This document shows positions 40,756 through 49,502 of a stretch of 50,009 nucleotides of DNA, one piece after another (within the stretch, counting starts at the first letter, position 1; the number at the start of each line of letters is the position of its first letter). The stretch is from assembly GCA_030602225.1 (NCBI GenBank), contig JAUWAD010000004.1:1-50009 (forward strand), given 5' to 3'. A model generated the notes under the pieces. It was not told where the DNA came from. It saw only the letters and a program-made list of their open reading frames with translations, and made no database searches. Both the position numbers and the translations under genes were made by a program. Source of the stretch: Bacillota bacterium (GTDB taxonomy: Bacteria > Bacillota > Clostridia > Tissierellales > Tissierellaceae).

Positions 40756-41991
40756 ATGAAGATAATTGGATTTGTTACGGAATACAATCCCTTTCACAAA
40801 GGGCATAAACTTCACTTAGAAACTTCAAAGAAGATTTCAAATGCCACCCACTCTGTGGCTGTTATGAGTGGATCATTTGTCCAAAGAGGAGAACCTGCTT
40901 TGGTAGATAAATGGTCAAGGGCTAAGATGGCCATCGAAGGTGGTGTGGATCTAGTATTGGAGTTACCTTGTCTTTACTCAATTAGCTCTGCAGAGCTTTT
41001 CGCATCCGGTGGGGTTAAGATATTGAATAGCTTAAACTGTATAGATTACTTAGGTTTTGGAAGTGAGATTGGTGAAATTAAGCCCTTAGATGATATTTCC
41101 AATTTACTTGTTAATGAGACCAAAGAATTTAAGATTCTACTAAAAGATAGTCTTAAAAAAGGACTCTCATATGCAAACTCACGATCCATAGCAGTGTCCT
41201 CTTTACTATCACATGGAGAGTATGATTACAGTGGGATCATCAGCAAATCAAACAATATCCTTGGAATCGAATATATAAAAGCACTTAGAAAACTTGAATC
41301 AAAGATTAAACCTGTTACCTTTAGAAGGGTTGGAAGTGATTATAATGACCTATCAGTTGATGTGGAAGTAGCATCTGCATCAGCCATTAGAAATCTTATA
41401 TTTAATAAGGACCATCTTCAATGTAAACCCTTACTTCCAAAGTCCAGCTATGATATATTAAATGATTTTTATAGTGATTATGGTGTTTTTAATAACCTGG
41501 AAAGGTACCTAGATATTATTTCCTACTTATTACTAATCCACAGTAGAAAAGATCTTTCGGATTACTTTGATGTGGAGGATGGATTGGAGAATAGAATCAA
41601 GAATTTGAACTTGGAGGACTATAAAATACAGGATATAATTGATGAGGTAACTTCAAAGAGAATAGCTTCCTCAAGGATTAGAAGATTGTTAGTGCACTTA
41701 TTGCTGGGTATCAAAAAAGAGCAGATTCTAGAGTCGAAGAATCATACACCTGGATATATCAGGGTTTTAGGAAGCAATGAGAAAGGATTTGAAATCATCA
41801 ATAGAATTAAAAAATCTTCAGAGTTAAATATAATAACTAAGTTCTCTGATGTGAATTCCATTGGCAATAAGACAGATAGGATGCTACTGGATAAAGAAAT
41901 ACTCTCCACAAACCTATATTTCTACGGCTTAAGTGGAAAGCTTGAAAATAGAGATTACGATTATATAAGTACTCCATACATTAAAAAATAG
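40756..41991 (+). CDS. tmcAL: tRNA(Met) cytidine acetate ligase TmcAL (YlbM family nucleotidyltransferase)
   Basis: MKIIGFVTEYNPFHKGHKLHLETSKK...AVMSGSFVQRGEPALVDKWSRAKMAI. Start trimmed from 40720. Confidence 0.95.
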   Translation: MKIIGFVTEYNPFHKGHKLHLETSKKISNATHSVAVMSGSFVQRGEPALVDKWSRAKMAIEGGVDLVLELPCLYSISSAELFASGGVKILNSLNCIDYLGFGSEIGEIKPLDDISNLLVNETKEFKILLKDSLKKGLSYANSRSIAVSSLLSHGEYDYSGIISKSNNILGIEYIKALRKLESKIKPVTFRRVGSDYNDLSVDVEVASASAIRNLIFNKDHLQCKPLLPKSSYDILNDFYSDYGVFNNLERYLDIISYLLLIHSRKDLSDYFDVEDGLENRIKNLNLEDYKIQDIIDEVTSKRIASSRIRRLLVHLLLGIKKEQILESKNHTPGYIRVLGSNEKGFEIINRIKKSSELNIITKFSDVNSIGNKTDRMLLDKEILSTNLYFYGLSGKLENRDYDYISTPYIKK

Positions 41992-42014
41992 TACCCAAGG
42001 GTACTATTTTTCTT
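41984..42014. terminator. Bidirectional terminator between convergent tmcAL and the coaD-side operon
   Basis: AAAAAATAGTACCC-AA-GGGTACTATTTTT. Confidence 0.85.
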
Positions 42015-42453
42015 TGGTTCTTAACTCTTTTCTATTCTCATTAAGCAGTTGAATAATATCCTTAAAGTGCTCTTGAGCTTCAAATAGGATTTCATCTGCA
42101 TATTCCATAGCTCCAGCCATTATCTCATCAGAGCTTAGCTGGGCTTTTCTCATGGTTTCTTCAGCTTTAAGTACAGCTTGCCTATATACTTCTTCTCTAT
42201 CTATAAGGGCTTCTAGCTTTGTTTCAGCTTCGCTTAGCATGGAATCAGCAGCCTTTTGAGCTTCGTCGATGATCCTCTGTCTTTCTTCCTTGATCCATGC
42301 GGCTTGTTTAATCTCATCTGGCAGTTTAATTCTTATCTCCTGAATTATATCTAAAATTTCTTCTTTATTAATCATAACCTTATTTGTTAAAGGAACAGAA
42401 TTTCCAGCTTCTATAATATCTTCCACTTCATCAATCAAAGTCAATAAATCCAT
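42004..42453 (-). CDS. V-type ATPase subunit E-like / coiled-coil 'ATPase' protein of clostridia
   Basis: 149 aa, charged alpha-helical ...WIKEERQRIIDEAQKAADSMLSEAETKLEALIDREEVYRQAVLKAEETMRKA; adjacent to coaD. Confidence 0.65.
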   Translation of the reverse strand: MDLLTLIDEVEDIIEAGNSVPLTNKVMINKEEILDIIQEIRIKLPDEIKQAAWIKEERQRIIDEAQKAADSMLSEAETKLEALIDREEVYRQAVLKAEETMRKAQLSSDEIMAGAMEYADEILFEAQEHFKDIIQLLNENRKELRTKEK

Positions 42454-42938
42454 TATCTAGAACCCCCTTTGAATTTTTCCTTTAATGCATCTTCAACTAC
42501 TTTTGGTACAAAACATGATATATCACCATTAAGAGATGCAATCTCCTTTACGATACTTGAACTTAAAAATGATACTTTACTTGATGATACCATAAAATAC
42601 GTTTCTAATGAAGGGTAAACTTTCCTATTCACCAGAGCCATTTGCATTTCATACTCAAAATCAGAGACAGCTCTTAATCCTCTTATTATGTTATTACAGC
42701 CTTTTCTCTTAGCGTATTCAGTCAGTAATCCTTGAAAATGGTCCACTTCAAGGTTCTCAATATCCTTAGTGGCTTCCTTTATCAATTCCATTCTCTCTGT
42801 TACAGTGAATACATTATGTTTTTTTGTATTGTTCAAAACCGCGATAATTACTTCATCAAATTTCTCTGAGCATCTCTTTATTATATCTAAATGTCCATTG
42901 GTCAATGGATCAAAGCTGCCTGGATAAATAACTTTCAT
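42453..42938 (-). CDS. coaD: Phosphopantetheine adenylyltransferase
   Basis: MKVIYPGSFDPLTNGHLDIIKR...IIRGLRAVSDFEYEMQMALVNR. Confidence 0.98.
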   Translation of the reverse strand: MKVIYPGSFDPLTNGHLDIIKRCSEKFDEVIIAVLNNTKKHNVFTVTERMELIKEATKDIENLEVDHFQGLLTEYAKRKGCNNIIRGLRAVSDFEYEMQMALVNRKVYPSLETYFMVSSSKVSFLSSSIVKEIASLNGDISCFVPKVVEDALKEKFKGGSR

Positions 42939-43501
42939 TATTCCACCTCATTTATTTTGTAATATGTCATACTCTTACTTCCATAACGTCTATTATCCGT
43001 TTGTATTATTTTACCATAATTTTTATTTAATGTTAATTCTTTATCATGTTCTACGATAATAATTGTGTTATTAGTGATTATGGATGATCCTGATATAAAC
43101 TCCAGTACACTTTTGAATAACTCCACGTCTTTATAGGGTGGGTCAATGAATATATAATCAAAAACCAAGCCCTGAGTATCTAGTAATTTAAGTGCAGAAA
43201 TAGCATCTTTTTGCAAAACAACAGCTCTGTTATCCAAACGTGTTTTTGAAAGATTCGAGGAAACCAATTGCGCTGCCTCCTTGGATTTATCAATAAAATA
43301 CACAAGTCTAGCACCTCTACTTAGGAATTCAATTCCTATGCCTCCAGATCCTGCAAAAAGATCAAGCATTACTGTATCTTCATAGATTTTTCCAATTATA
43401 TTAAACATAGACTCCTTTATTCTATCTTCTGTAGGTCTAATATCCTTATTCTTTGGTGAAATAAGCTTATGCCCTTTCCTATCTCCTGATATTACCCTCA
43501 T
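42938..43501 (-). CDS. rsmD: 16S rRNA (guanine(966)-N(2))-methyltransferase RsmD
   Basis: MRVISGDRKGHKL...RPTEDRIKESMFNII...DLFAGSGGIGIEFLSRGA...FIDPPYKD. Confidence 0.96.
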   Translation of the reverse strand: MRVISGDRKGHKLISPKNKDIRPTEDRIKESMFNIIGKIYEDTVMLDLFAGSGGIGIEFLSRGARLVYFIDKSKEAAQLVSSNLSKTRLDNRAVVLQKDAISALKLLDTQGLVFDYIFIDPPYKDVELFKSVLEFISGSSIITNNTIIIVEHDKELTLNKNYGKIIQTDNRRYGSKSMTYYKINEVE

Positions 43502-43516
43502 ACAATCCACCTTCTT

Positions 43517-45574
43517 TTATATATTAATTGTCTCCTGACTAAGTTCATTCCATAATTGCTTGATTCTACTTCTTAAATTAAAGTATTTTGGGTTAGTCTT
43601 AAAATCTTCCTGGGATAGCAATTTGAATGCATCATCCTGAGCGTATTTTAACAAATCCATGTCCTTAAAAAGATTTGCAACCTTCAGCTCTGGAAGTCCA
43701 TGCTGTCTTGTCCCAAAGAATTCTCCAGGCCCTCTAAGTTCAAGATCCTTCTCAGATATTTTGAAACCATCAGTACTACTCTGAAGTATCCTCATTCTCT
43801 CCCTTGAAATCTTGCTATTACTGTCATTTATTAGAATACAGTAGGATTTGTATTCACCTCTACCTACCCTACCCCTTAATTGATGAAGCTGTGCTAGTCC
43901 AAATCTTTCTGCATTTATAATAAGCATAACATTTGAATTTGGAACATTGACCCCTACCTCAATAACAGTAGTGGAAATGAGAATTTGAGTTTCATTCTTC
44001 TTAAATGCTAGCATTATGTCATCTTTTTCCCTTTGCTTCATCTTTCCATGTAACAAAGATATGTTTATATCCTTGAACACACCTACCTTTAATCTATTAT
44101 ATAGTTCTTCAGCTGATTGAATATCCAAATCTTCATTTTCTTCAATGAGAGGACATACAATATAAGCTTGTCTTCCTTCTTTAATCTGCTTTAGAATAAA
44201 TTCATAAATTCTATCCTCATAATCAGTTCCCACTGCGTAAGTTTCAATTTTTTGCCTACCCGGTGGTAAGGAGTCAATTATTGATATATCTAAATCTCCA
44301 TAAAGGATTAAAGCCAGTGTTCTTGGTATGGGAGTTGCAGTCATTACTAATACATCAGGATTAATACCCTTATCCACCAGATTCAACCTTTGTTTAACAC
44401 CAAATCTGTGCTGTTCATCTGTAATTGTAAGCCCTAGATTATTAAAGGTTACCCCATCTTGAATAATTGCATGAGTTCCTACAATTATATCTATCTCGCC
44501 TTCCTTTAATTTCCTTACCACTTCATCCTTAGCCTTCTTACCCATACTTCCCGAGAGTAGTTCTATTCTTACATCCCTTCCCTTTAAAACCTCTTTAATG
44601 CTAATATAATGTTGCTGAGCTAAAATTTCTGTAGGTGCCATCATGGCTGCCTGGTAATTATTAAGCACAGCATTATACATTGCAATTATACCTACAATTG
44701 TCTTACCAGAACCTACATCTCCCTGAACCAATCGATTCATTATCAGTGGTTTTGTCATATTCTCAAGGATTTCATTAACCACCCTACTCTGTGCATCAGT
44801 TAATTTAAATGGCAGTGTATCTATGAATTTATACAACTCATCATTTACTATGAAGCTTATACCTTCGGTTATATTTGAATTACTTTCCTTAAGCATCAAT
44901 AAGCCCAATTGAAGGACCAGTAGTTCCTCATATGACAATGATCTTCTGGCTCTCTCATACTCACTGTAATTTGATGGCTTATGCATCTTTAGTATACTTA
45001 TTATGGAGTCCATAAGGTTGTGCTTATCCATCAACTCAGCAGGTAATATGTTGTTAAATAAATTCATATAGTTGTCTAGACTATTATGGATGATTTTGGT
45101 CATTTCCTTGTTACTAATGCCTTGAGTTAATCTATATATGGGAGTTAAGCCTTGTGTACTTACTCCTTCTAAATATGGTTTAATATCTGGATTTAGGATT
45201 TGTCTTTCAAATCGGTTTGCTGTGTATTTCCCATATACAAAGTACTTTTCTCCTACCTTAAATCTATCCTTTAGATAGTCTTGATTAAACCATACAAGAC
45301 TACCATCCAGGGTCCCATCAGTTACTGGTACCTTAAGAATACTCAGACCTTTTCTTGGTCTAGACAATACACCTTTAGATTTTACTTGAATAATAAATGC
45401 ATTCTTTTGATTATGGATACCTGTTAAGAAATTGACCATATTGGATTGGTCTTCAAACTCTCTGGGAAAATGAAGAAGTAGATCCCTGAGATTGTTTATC
45501 CCTAATCTTCTAAGGCTGTAAGCTCTTTTTGGTCCTACTCCTTTTATATATTGAATATCAGTGTATAAATCCAT
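43517..45574 (-). CDS. recG: ATP-dependent DNA helicase RecG
   Basis: GVGPKRAYSLRRLGI wedge, RLVQGDVGSGKTIVG, DEQHRFGV, TATPIPRTLAL, QLRGRVGRGEYKSYC. Confidence 0.98.
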   Translation of the reverse strand: MDLYTDIQYIKGVGPKRAYSLRRLGINNLRDLLLHFPREFEDQSNMVNFLTGIHNQKNAFIIQVKSKGVLSRPRKGLSILKVPVTDGTLDGSLVWFNQDYLKDRFKVGEKYFVYGKYTANRFERQILNPDIKPYLEGVSTQGLTPIYRLTQGISNKEMTKIIHNSLDNYMNLFNNILPAELMDKHNLMDSIISILKMHKPSNYSEYERARRSLSYEELLVLQLGLLMLKESNSNITEGISFIVNDELYKFIDTLPFKLTDAQSRVVNEILENMTKPLIMNRLVQGDVGSGKTIVGIIAMYNAVLNNYQAAMMAPTEILAQQHYISIKEVLKGRDVRIELLSGSMGKKAKDEVVRKLKEGEIDIIVGTHAIIQDGVTFNNLGLTITDEQHRFGVKQRLNLVDKGINPDVLVMTATPIPRTLALILYGDLDISIIDSLPPGRQKIETYAVGTDYEDRIYEFILKQIKEGRQAYIVCPLIEENEDLDIQSAEELYNRLKVGVFKDINISLLHGKMKQREKDDIMLAFKKNETQILISTTVIEVGVNVPNSNVMLIINAERFGLAQLHQLRGRVGRGEYKSYCILINDSNSKISRERMRILQSSTDGFKISEKDLELRGPGEFFGTRQHGLPELKVANLFKDMDLLKYAQDDAFKLLSQEDFKTNPKYFNLRSRIKQLWNELSQETINI

Positions 45575-45594
45575 CCCTACCCCCCCCTATAAAG

Positions 45595-45618
45595 GAAACC
45601 CTACCAAAGGTAGGGCTA
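45595..45618 (-). terminator. Hairpin downstream of the fakA-like gene
   Basis: AGCCCTACC-TTT-GGTAGGGTTTCC on the minus strand. Confidence 0.6.
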
Positions 45619-47274
45619 TTCTATAGCAAATATATAATAATAAAGAGGTTGACCTCCATAAATTAATTCCACATCATAATCATCATATATTTCTTCTAGT
45701 TCTTCTACTAATTCATTAGCTTCTTCTTCGCTGATGTCACTGCCATACATAACAGTAATAATTGATTTTTCATCATCAACTAATTTCTCTAATAATTCAA
45801 TGGCAACATCCTTGGTATTATTACCAGAAGCTAGAATATCCTTTTCAGATAATCCTATAATGTCATCCTTCTTAATTCCCTTGCCATTGAACTCAGTATC
45901 CCTTACAGCAAAGGTAATTTGTCCAGTTACCACATTTTTTATTGATTCATTCATCATCTGAAGATTATCATCTAATTCTGCTTCCTCATTTAATACAAGC
46001 AAAGCAGCTATTCCCTGTGGGATAGTCTTTGTGGGTAATACACTTATGCTTCTAGTGCTTAGATGCTTGGTTTGTTCCGCAGCCAGGATTATATTGCTGT
46101 TATTTGGAAGTATTATTACATGCTCACCTCTGGTTTTTTCTATGGCTGAAAGAATATCTTCTGTACTTGGATTCATCGTCTGTCCACCAGAAACTATAAC
46201 ATCAACATTTAAATCCTTAAAAAGGGCATCTATTCCTTCACCTATTGATATTGCTACCACAGAGTACTTCTTGTCAAGCTTGAATTCTTCCATTTGCTCT
46301 GCTTCAAGATCCATTTGGATCAGTTCATCCTTTAGCAGAACTTCTTCGTGCTGATATCTCATATTGTCGATTTTAATATCGCTGAGCTCTCCAAGTTTAA
46401 GAGCCTTTTCCAGTACTTCCCCAGGATTGTTGGTGTGAACATGGACCTTTATTATACCTTCACCGCCTACAACAAGCAGTGAGTCTCCATGAACAGCTAT
46501 TTCCTCTCTAAATGTTTCAATATCAGAAAAACTTGTGTTAATCATAAATTCAGTACAATAACCGAATTCTATATCATCAGTATCAATATGTTCTCTTCTT
46601 CTTGGTTTCTCCACAACTACAGGCATTGATTCCTTAACAAGACTTAAGGCACTGGTTTCATCAGCTAAGGCATTATATGCTCCTGTTAAAATATATAATA
46701 ATCCCTTACCACCAGCATCAACTACTCCAGCCTGTTTTAACACTGGAAGCATATCTGGTGTCTTTTTTAAGATCTCATTACCATGCTGAATAACCTTAGC
46801 TAAGAATTCAACCATGTCTTCCTCTTGAGAGTATATTGACATGGCCTTTTCACCACATTCCCTGGCTACTGTCAGTATAGTTCCTTCAGTTGGTTTCATT
46901 ACAGCCTTGTAAGCAGTATCTGCTGCCTTTTTTAGAGCTTTAGCCAATGTTTCAATATCAATTACTTCCTTATCTTCTAATCCGTTGGCAAAACCTCTAA
47001 AAAGTTGTGAAAGAATAACTCCAGAATTTCCCCTTGCACCCATCAGTGATCCTTGACTTACTGCCTGAGCAACTTTTGAAGCATTGTTATCATCAATACT
47101 CAAACCTTGCTTAAGAGCAGATTTAATTGTTAAAAGCATGTTTGTTCCAGTATCTCCATCTGGAACGGGAAAAACATTCAATGAGTTTACCTCATCCTTA
47201 TTTTTTTCCAACGTTACTGTTGCATTTTCCAGTAAAACTTTTAGCTTATATCCATCAATATAGTTTGTTTTCAA
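45616..47274 (-). CDS. fakA: DAK2 domain fatty acid kinase-like protein (FakA/YloV family)
   Basis: SLNVFPVPDGDTGTNMLLTIKSAL...GSLMGARGNSGVILSQLFRGFA; TTG start with GGGGGG SD. Confidence 0.92.
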   Translation of the reverse strand: MKTNYIDGYKLKVLLENATVTLEKNKDEVNSLNVFPVPDGDTGTNMLLTIKSALKQGLSIDDNNASKVAQAVSQGSLMGARGNSGVILSQLFRGFANGLEDKEVIDIETLAKALKKAADTAYKAVMKPTEGTILTVARECGEKAMSIYSQEEDMVEFLAKVIQHGNEILKKTPDMLPVLKQAGVVDAGGKGLLYILTGAYNALADETSALSLVKESMPVVVEKPRRREHIDTDDIEFGYCTEFMINTSFSDIETFREEIAVHGDSLLVVGGEGIIKVHVHTNNPGEVLEKALKLGELSDIKIDNMRYQHEEVLLKDELIQMDLEAEQMEEFKLDKKYSVVAISIGEGIDALFKDLNVDVIVSGGQTMNPSTEDILSAIEKTRGEHVIILPNNSNIILAAEQTKHLSTRSISVLPTKTIPQGIAALLVLNEEAELDDNLQMMNESIKNVVTGQITFAVRDTEFNGKGIKKDDIIGLSEKDILASGNNTKDVAIELLEKLVDDEKSIITVMYGSDISEEEANELVEELEEIYDDYDVELIYGGQPLYYYIFAIE

Positions 47275-47290
47275 TGGTTGTCCCCCCTAA

Positions 47291-47647
47291 TTACTTATCG
47301 ACGCGTATACCCTGAACATAGATGTTTACATTCTCTACCTTAAGTCCAGTGAAGGTCTCAATATTAAATTTAACCTTGTCGATTATGTTTTTACACACTA
47401 CAGATATTTTTACCCCATATTCAAGTATAACATGCATATCGATAGTAACCAGGTTATCCTTGATACTAACCTTGATACCCTTTGTAAGTGATTCTGCTTT
47501 TAGCAATTGAAATAATCCGTCCTTTGCATCCTTAGATGCCATTCCCACAATACCATAGCTTTCCATGGCAGAAATCCCGGCTAAGCTTGCAAAAACACTA
47601 TCATCTATGCTTAAAAACCCAAAATCCGTTTTTGATTTGACTGGCAT
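47291..47647 (-). CDS. Asp23/Gls24 family envelope stress response protein
   Basis: DDSVFASLAGISAMESYGIVGMAS...DMHVILEYGVKISVVCKNIIDKVKFNIETFTGLKVENVNIYVQGI. Confidence 0.93.
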   Translation of the reverse strand: MPVKSKTDFGFLSIDDSVFASLAGISAMESYGIVGMASKDAKDGLFQLLKAESLTKGIKVSIKDNLVTIDMHVILEYGVKISVVCKNIIDKVKFNIETFTGLKVENVNIYVQGIRVDK

Positions 47648-47748
47648 TAATATCTCCTCCTCGCATTAAATGCTATCCATATCATTTTACAATAATAATC
47701 ACAATTCTTCAACTAAATATAATTGTTTTCATATATTTTTGGTTGCAT

Positions 47749-47777
47749 TTGGATATACACCTGTGTTAGAATATAAT
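47749..47777 (+). promoter_or_regulatory. sigmaA promoter for rpmB
   Basis: TTGGAT-17-TATAAT. Confidence 0.6.
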
Positions 47778-47839
47778 ATGTTGCAGAAACTGAAAATGAA
47801 AATAATTTGATACACGTTATGAATTAAGGAGGTGCTTTC

Positions 47840-48031
47840 ATGGCTAAGATATGTGAAGTTTGTGGAAAAAGTAAGGTATTCGGAAATAAAGTAACATTCT
47901 CAAATAAAAAGAGTTCAAGAACTTGGTCTCCTAATATTAGAAAAGTTAGAGCTGTTGTAAATGGATCAGTAAAGAGAATAAATGTTTGTACAAGATGTCT
48001 AAGATCTGGTTATGTTACAAGAGCGGTTTAA
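47840..48031 (+). CDS. rpmB: 50S ribosomal protein L28
   Basis: MAKICEVCGKSKVFGNKVTFSNKKSSRTWSPNIRKVRAVVNGSVKRINVCTRCLRSGYVTRAV. Confidence 0.98.
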   Translation: MAKICEVCGKSKVFGNKVTFSNKKSSRTWSPNIRKVRAVVNGSVKRINVCTRCLRSGYVTRAV

Positions 48032-48047
48032 TAACTACTTACAAACC

Positions 48048-48091
48048 TAAAAAGCTTACAATGTAAATATTTACATGGTAAGCTTTTTTTT
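48048..48091. terminator. Bidirectional terminator between rpmB and thiN
   Basis: AAAAGCTTAC-A-ATGTAAATATTTACAT-G-GTAAGCTTTTTTTT. Confidence 0.9.
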
Positions 48092-48722
48092 AGTCTTTTG
48101 ATAAAATCAATAGTGCCTCTCCCTTTTCAAGGATGACCTCTCCATAATCATCAACGACGAAATTGCTTATTCCAAGACTTGTACTGTACTCAAGGTATTC
48201 TCCATCCAGCTCATAATAAAAACCTCTTAAGGTAAGAACTATACCCTCCAAACTCAATGGTATAACGGAGATGAACTCCTTATCCTTTTTTTCAACTTTA
48301 GTTGATGATGGTAAATAGATAATAATATTATTATCATCAATAATTCTCCCTATTATTCCAATTTTATCCAGATTTCGAAGGAGAGAAATATTAGAAAGAG
48401 AATGATCCAGTCTTGTGCCTGTACATCCAAACATCAAAATCTCATTTATACCCTTATAGATCAAATAATCAATGGCTATTTCAGTATCTGTCTTATCCTT
48501 CTCAATTGGGTATTTCAAAATACTTATATCCTTTTCTTTACTCCATAGTAGAGTATCTTCTTTCACGGAGTCCAGGTCCCCAATTAGAATATGTGGCAGT
48601 ATATCAATTTCCTTCAAATAATTCAATCCACTATCCACAGCAACTATAAAATCATTCTCCCTTATGTGCTGTTTAAGTTGAACAACATTAATACTCCCAC
48701 CGGATACTAAAACGCCTCTCAT
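48090..48722 (-). CDS. thiN: Thiamine diphosphokinase
   Basis: VAVDSGLNYLKEIDILPHILIGDLDSVKED...YPIEKDKTDTEIAIDYLI...GCTGTRLDHSLSNI. Confidence 0.96.
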   Translation of the reverse strand: MRGVLVSGGSINVVQLKQHIRENDFIVAVDSGLNYLKEIDILPHILIGDLDSVKEDTLLWSKEKDISILKYPIEKDKTDTEIAIDYLIYKGINEILMFGCTGTRLDHSLSNISLLRNLDKIGIIGRIIDDNNIIIYLPSSTKVEKKDKEFISVIPLSLEGIVLTLRGFYYELDGEYLEYSTSLGISNFVVDDYGEVILEKGEALLILSKD

Positions 48723-48734
48723 AAAAAATTCCCC

Positions 48735-49280
48735 TTAATTAATAAATTTCTGTAAAGGTTTCCAAATAATCATAAATACCACCAAGGATATTATCAACTC
48801 AGGAATAAGGTATGATGCATTGTATCCTATTGAATAGATCCATGGATTCTGATCACCTGCATATTCTGCAAAGAATACCACCCCTGATAACACGTGGGAT
48901 ATTAATCTTCCAAATATTCCAAGGGATACTCCTAGAACAAGTATACCATAGCCACTTTGCTTTTTGTTCTTATAAAAATGATAAACTACTCCAGCAAGTC
49001 CCAGCAATCCAAAAGCTATTGGATAATCCAACAGAACTTGAACCGGATGGAAAAAGTATGGCTTTAGGATAAAATCTAGAACTCCATAGATTGCACCAAT
49101 TGTCAATCCAGGTACCAAACCCCATCTTATTGCATATAACAAAAGAGGAATCATGCTACCCGCTGTTACACTTCCACCATATGGTGCCTGATAAACCTTA
49201 ATATAGCTTAGCAATACTGAAAGGGCTATCATCATACCTCCCTCAGTAATCATCAACACTTTGCTTCTTTTTCTTTCCAT
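48735..49280 (-). CDS. thiT: ECF transporter S component, thiamine-specific ThiT
   Basis: Polytopic protein with TEGGMMIALSVLLSYIKVY...GGSVTAGSMIPLLLYAIRWG; downstream of a TPP riboswitch and upstream of thiN. Confidence 0.92.
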   Translation of the reverse strand: MERKRSKVLMITEGGMMIALSVLLSYIKVYQAPYGGSVTAGSMIPLLLYAIRWGLVPGLTIGAIYGVLDFILKPYFFHPVQVLLDYPIAFGLLGLAGVVYHFYKNKKQSGYGILVLGVSLGIFGRLISHVLSGVVFFAEYAGDQNPWIYSIGYNASYLIPELIISLVVFMIIWKPLQKFIN

Positions 49281-49321
49281 TATATACCCTCCTCGTCTTT
49301 TTAACAGCCTGAAGATTGTAT

Positions 49322-49354
49322 AATAAAAAACTCATCACCGATAGGCAATGAGTA
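49322..49354 (-). terminator. Riboswitch-associated intrinsic terminator
   Basis: ACTCATTGCC-TATC-GGTGATGAGTTTTTTATTAT on the minus strand, between the riboswitch and thiT. Confidence 0.88.
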
Positions 49355-49367
49355 TATTATCTATACA

Positions 49368-49448
49368 CACTTCCCTCCGCTAGAATTACCTAGTTCAGGT
49401 TTTAAGGGTCGAGGTTTACCTCTCTCAGCTATTGCTCCCCTAGTGCTG
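49368..49448 (-). promoter_or_regulatory. TPP riboswitch (THI element)
   Basis: Minus strand ACTAGGGGAGCAATAGCTGAGAGAGGTAAACCTCGACCCTTAAAACCTGAACTAGGTAATTCTAGCGGAGGGAAGTG contains the THI-box cores GGGG, CTGAGA, ACCCTT, ACCTGA, GGTAATTCTAGCGGAGGGA. Confidence 0.97.
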
Positions 49449-49502
49449 TTATTCTTTTGTTCAGTTATATTTTATCATACTGAATATATATTTCAAGTAA
49501 AT

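Noticed and set aside
49368-49448. Possible other metabolite riboswitch or small ORF
   Set aside because: All THI-box core motifs are present and thiT/thiN follow, so the TPP riboswitch explains it fully.
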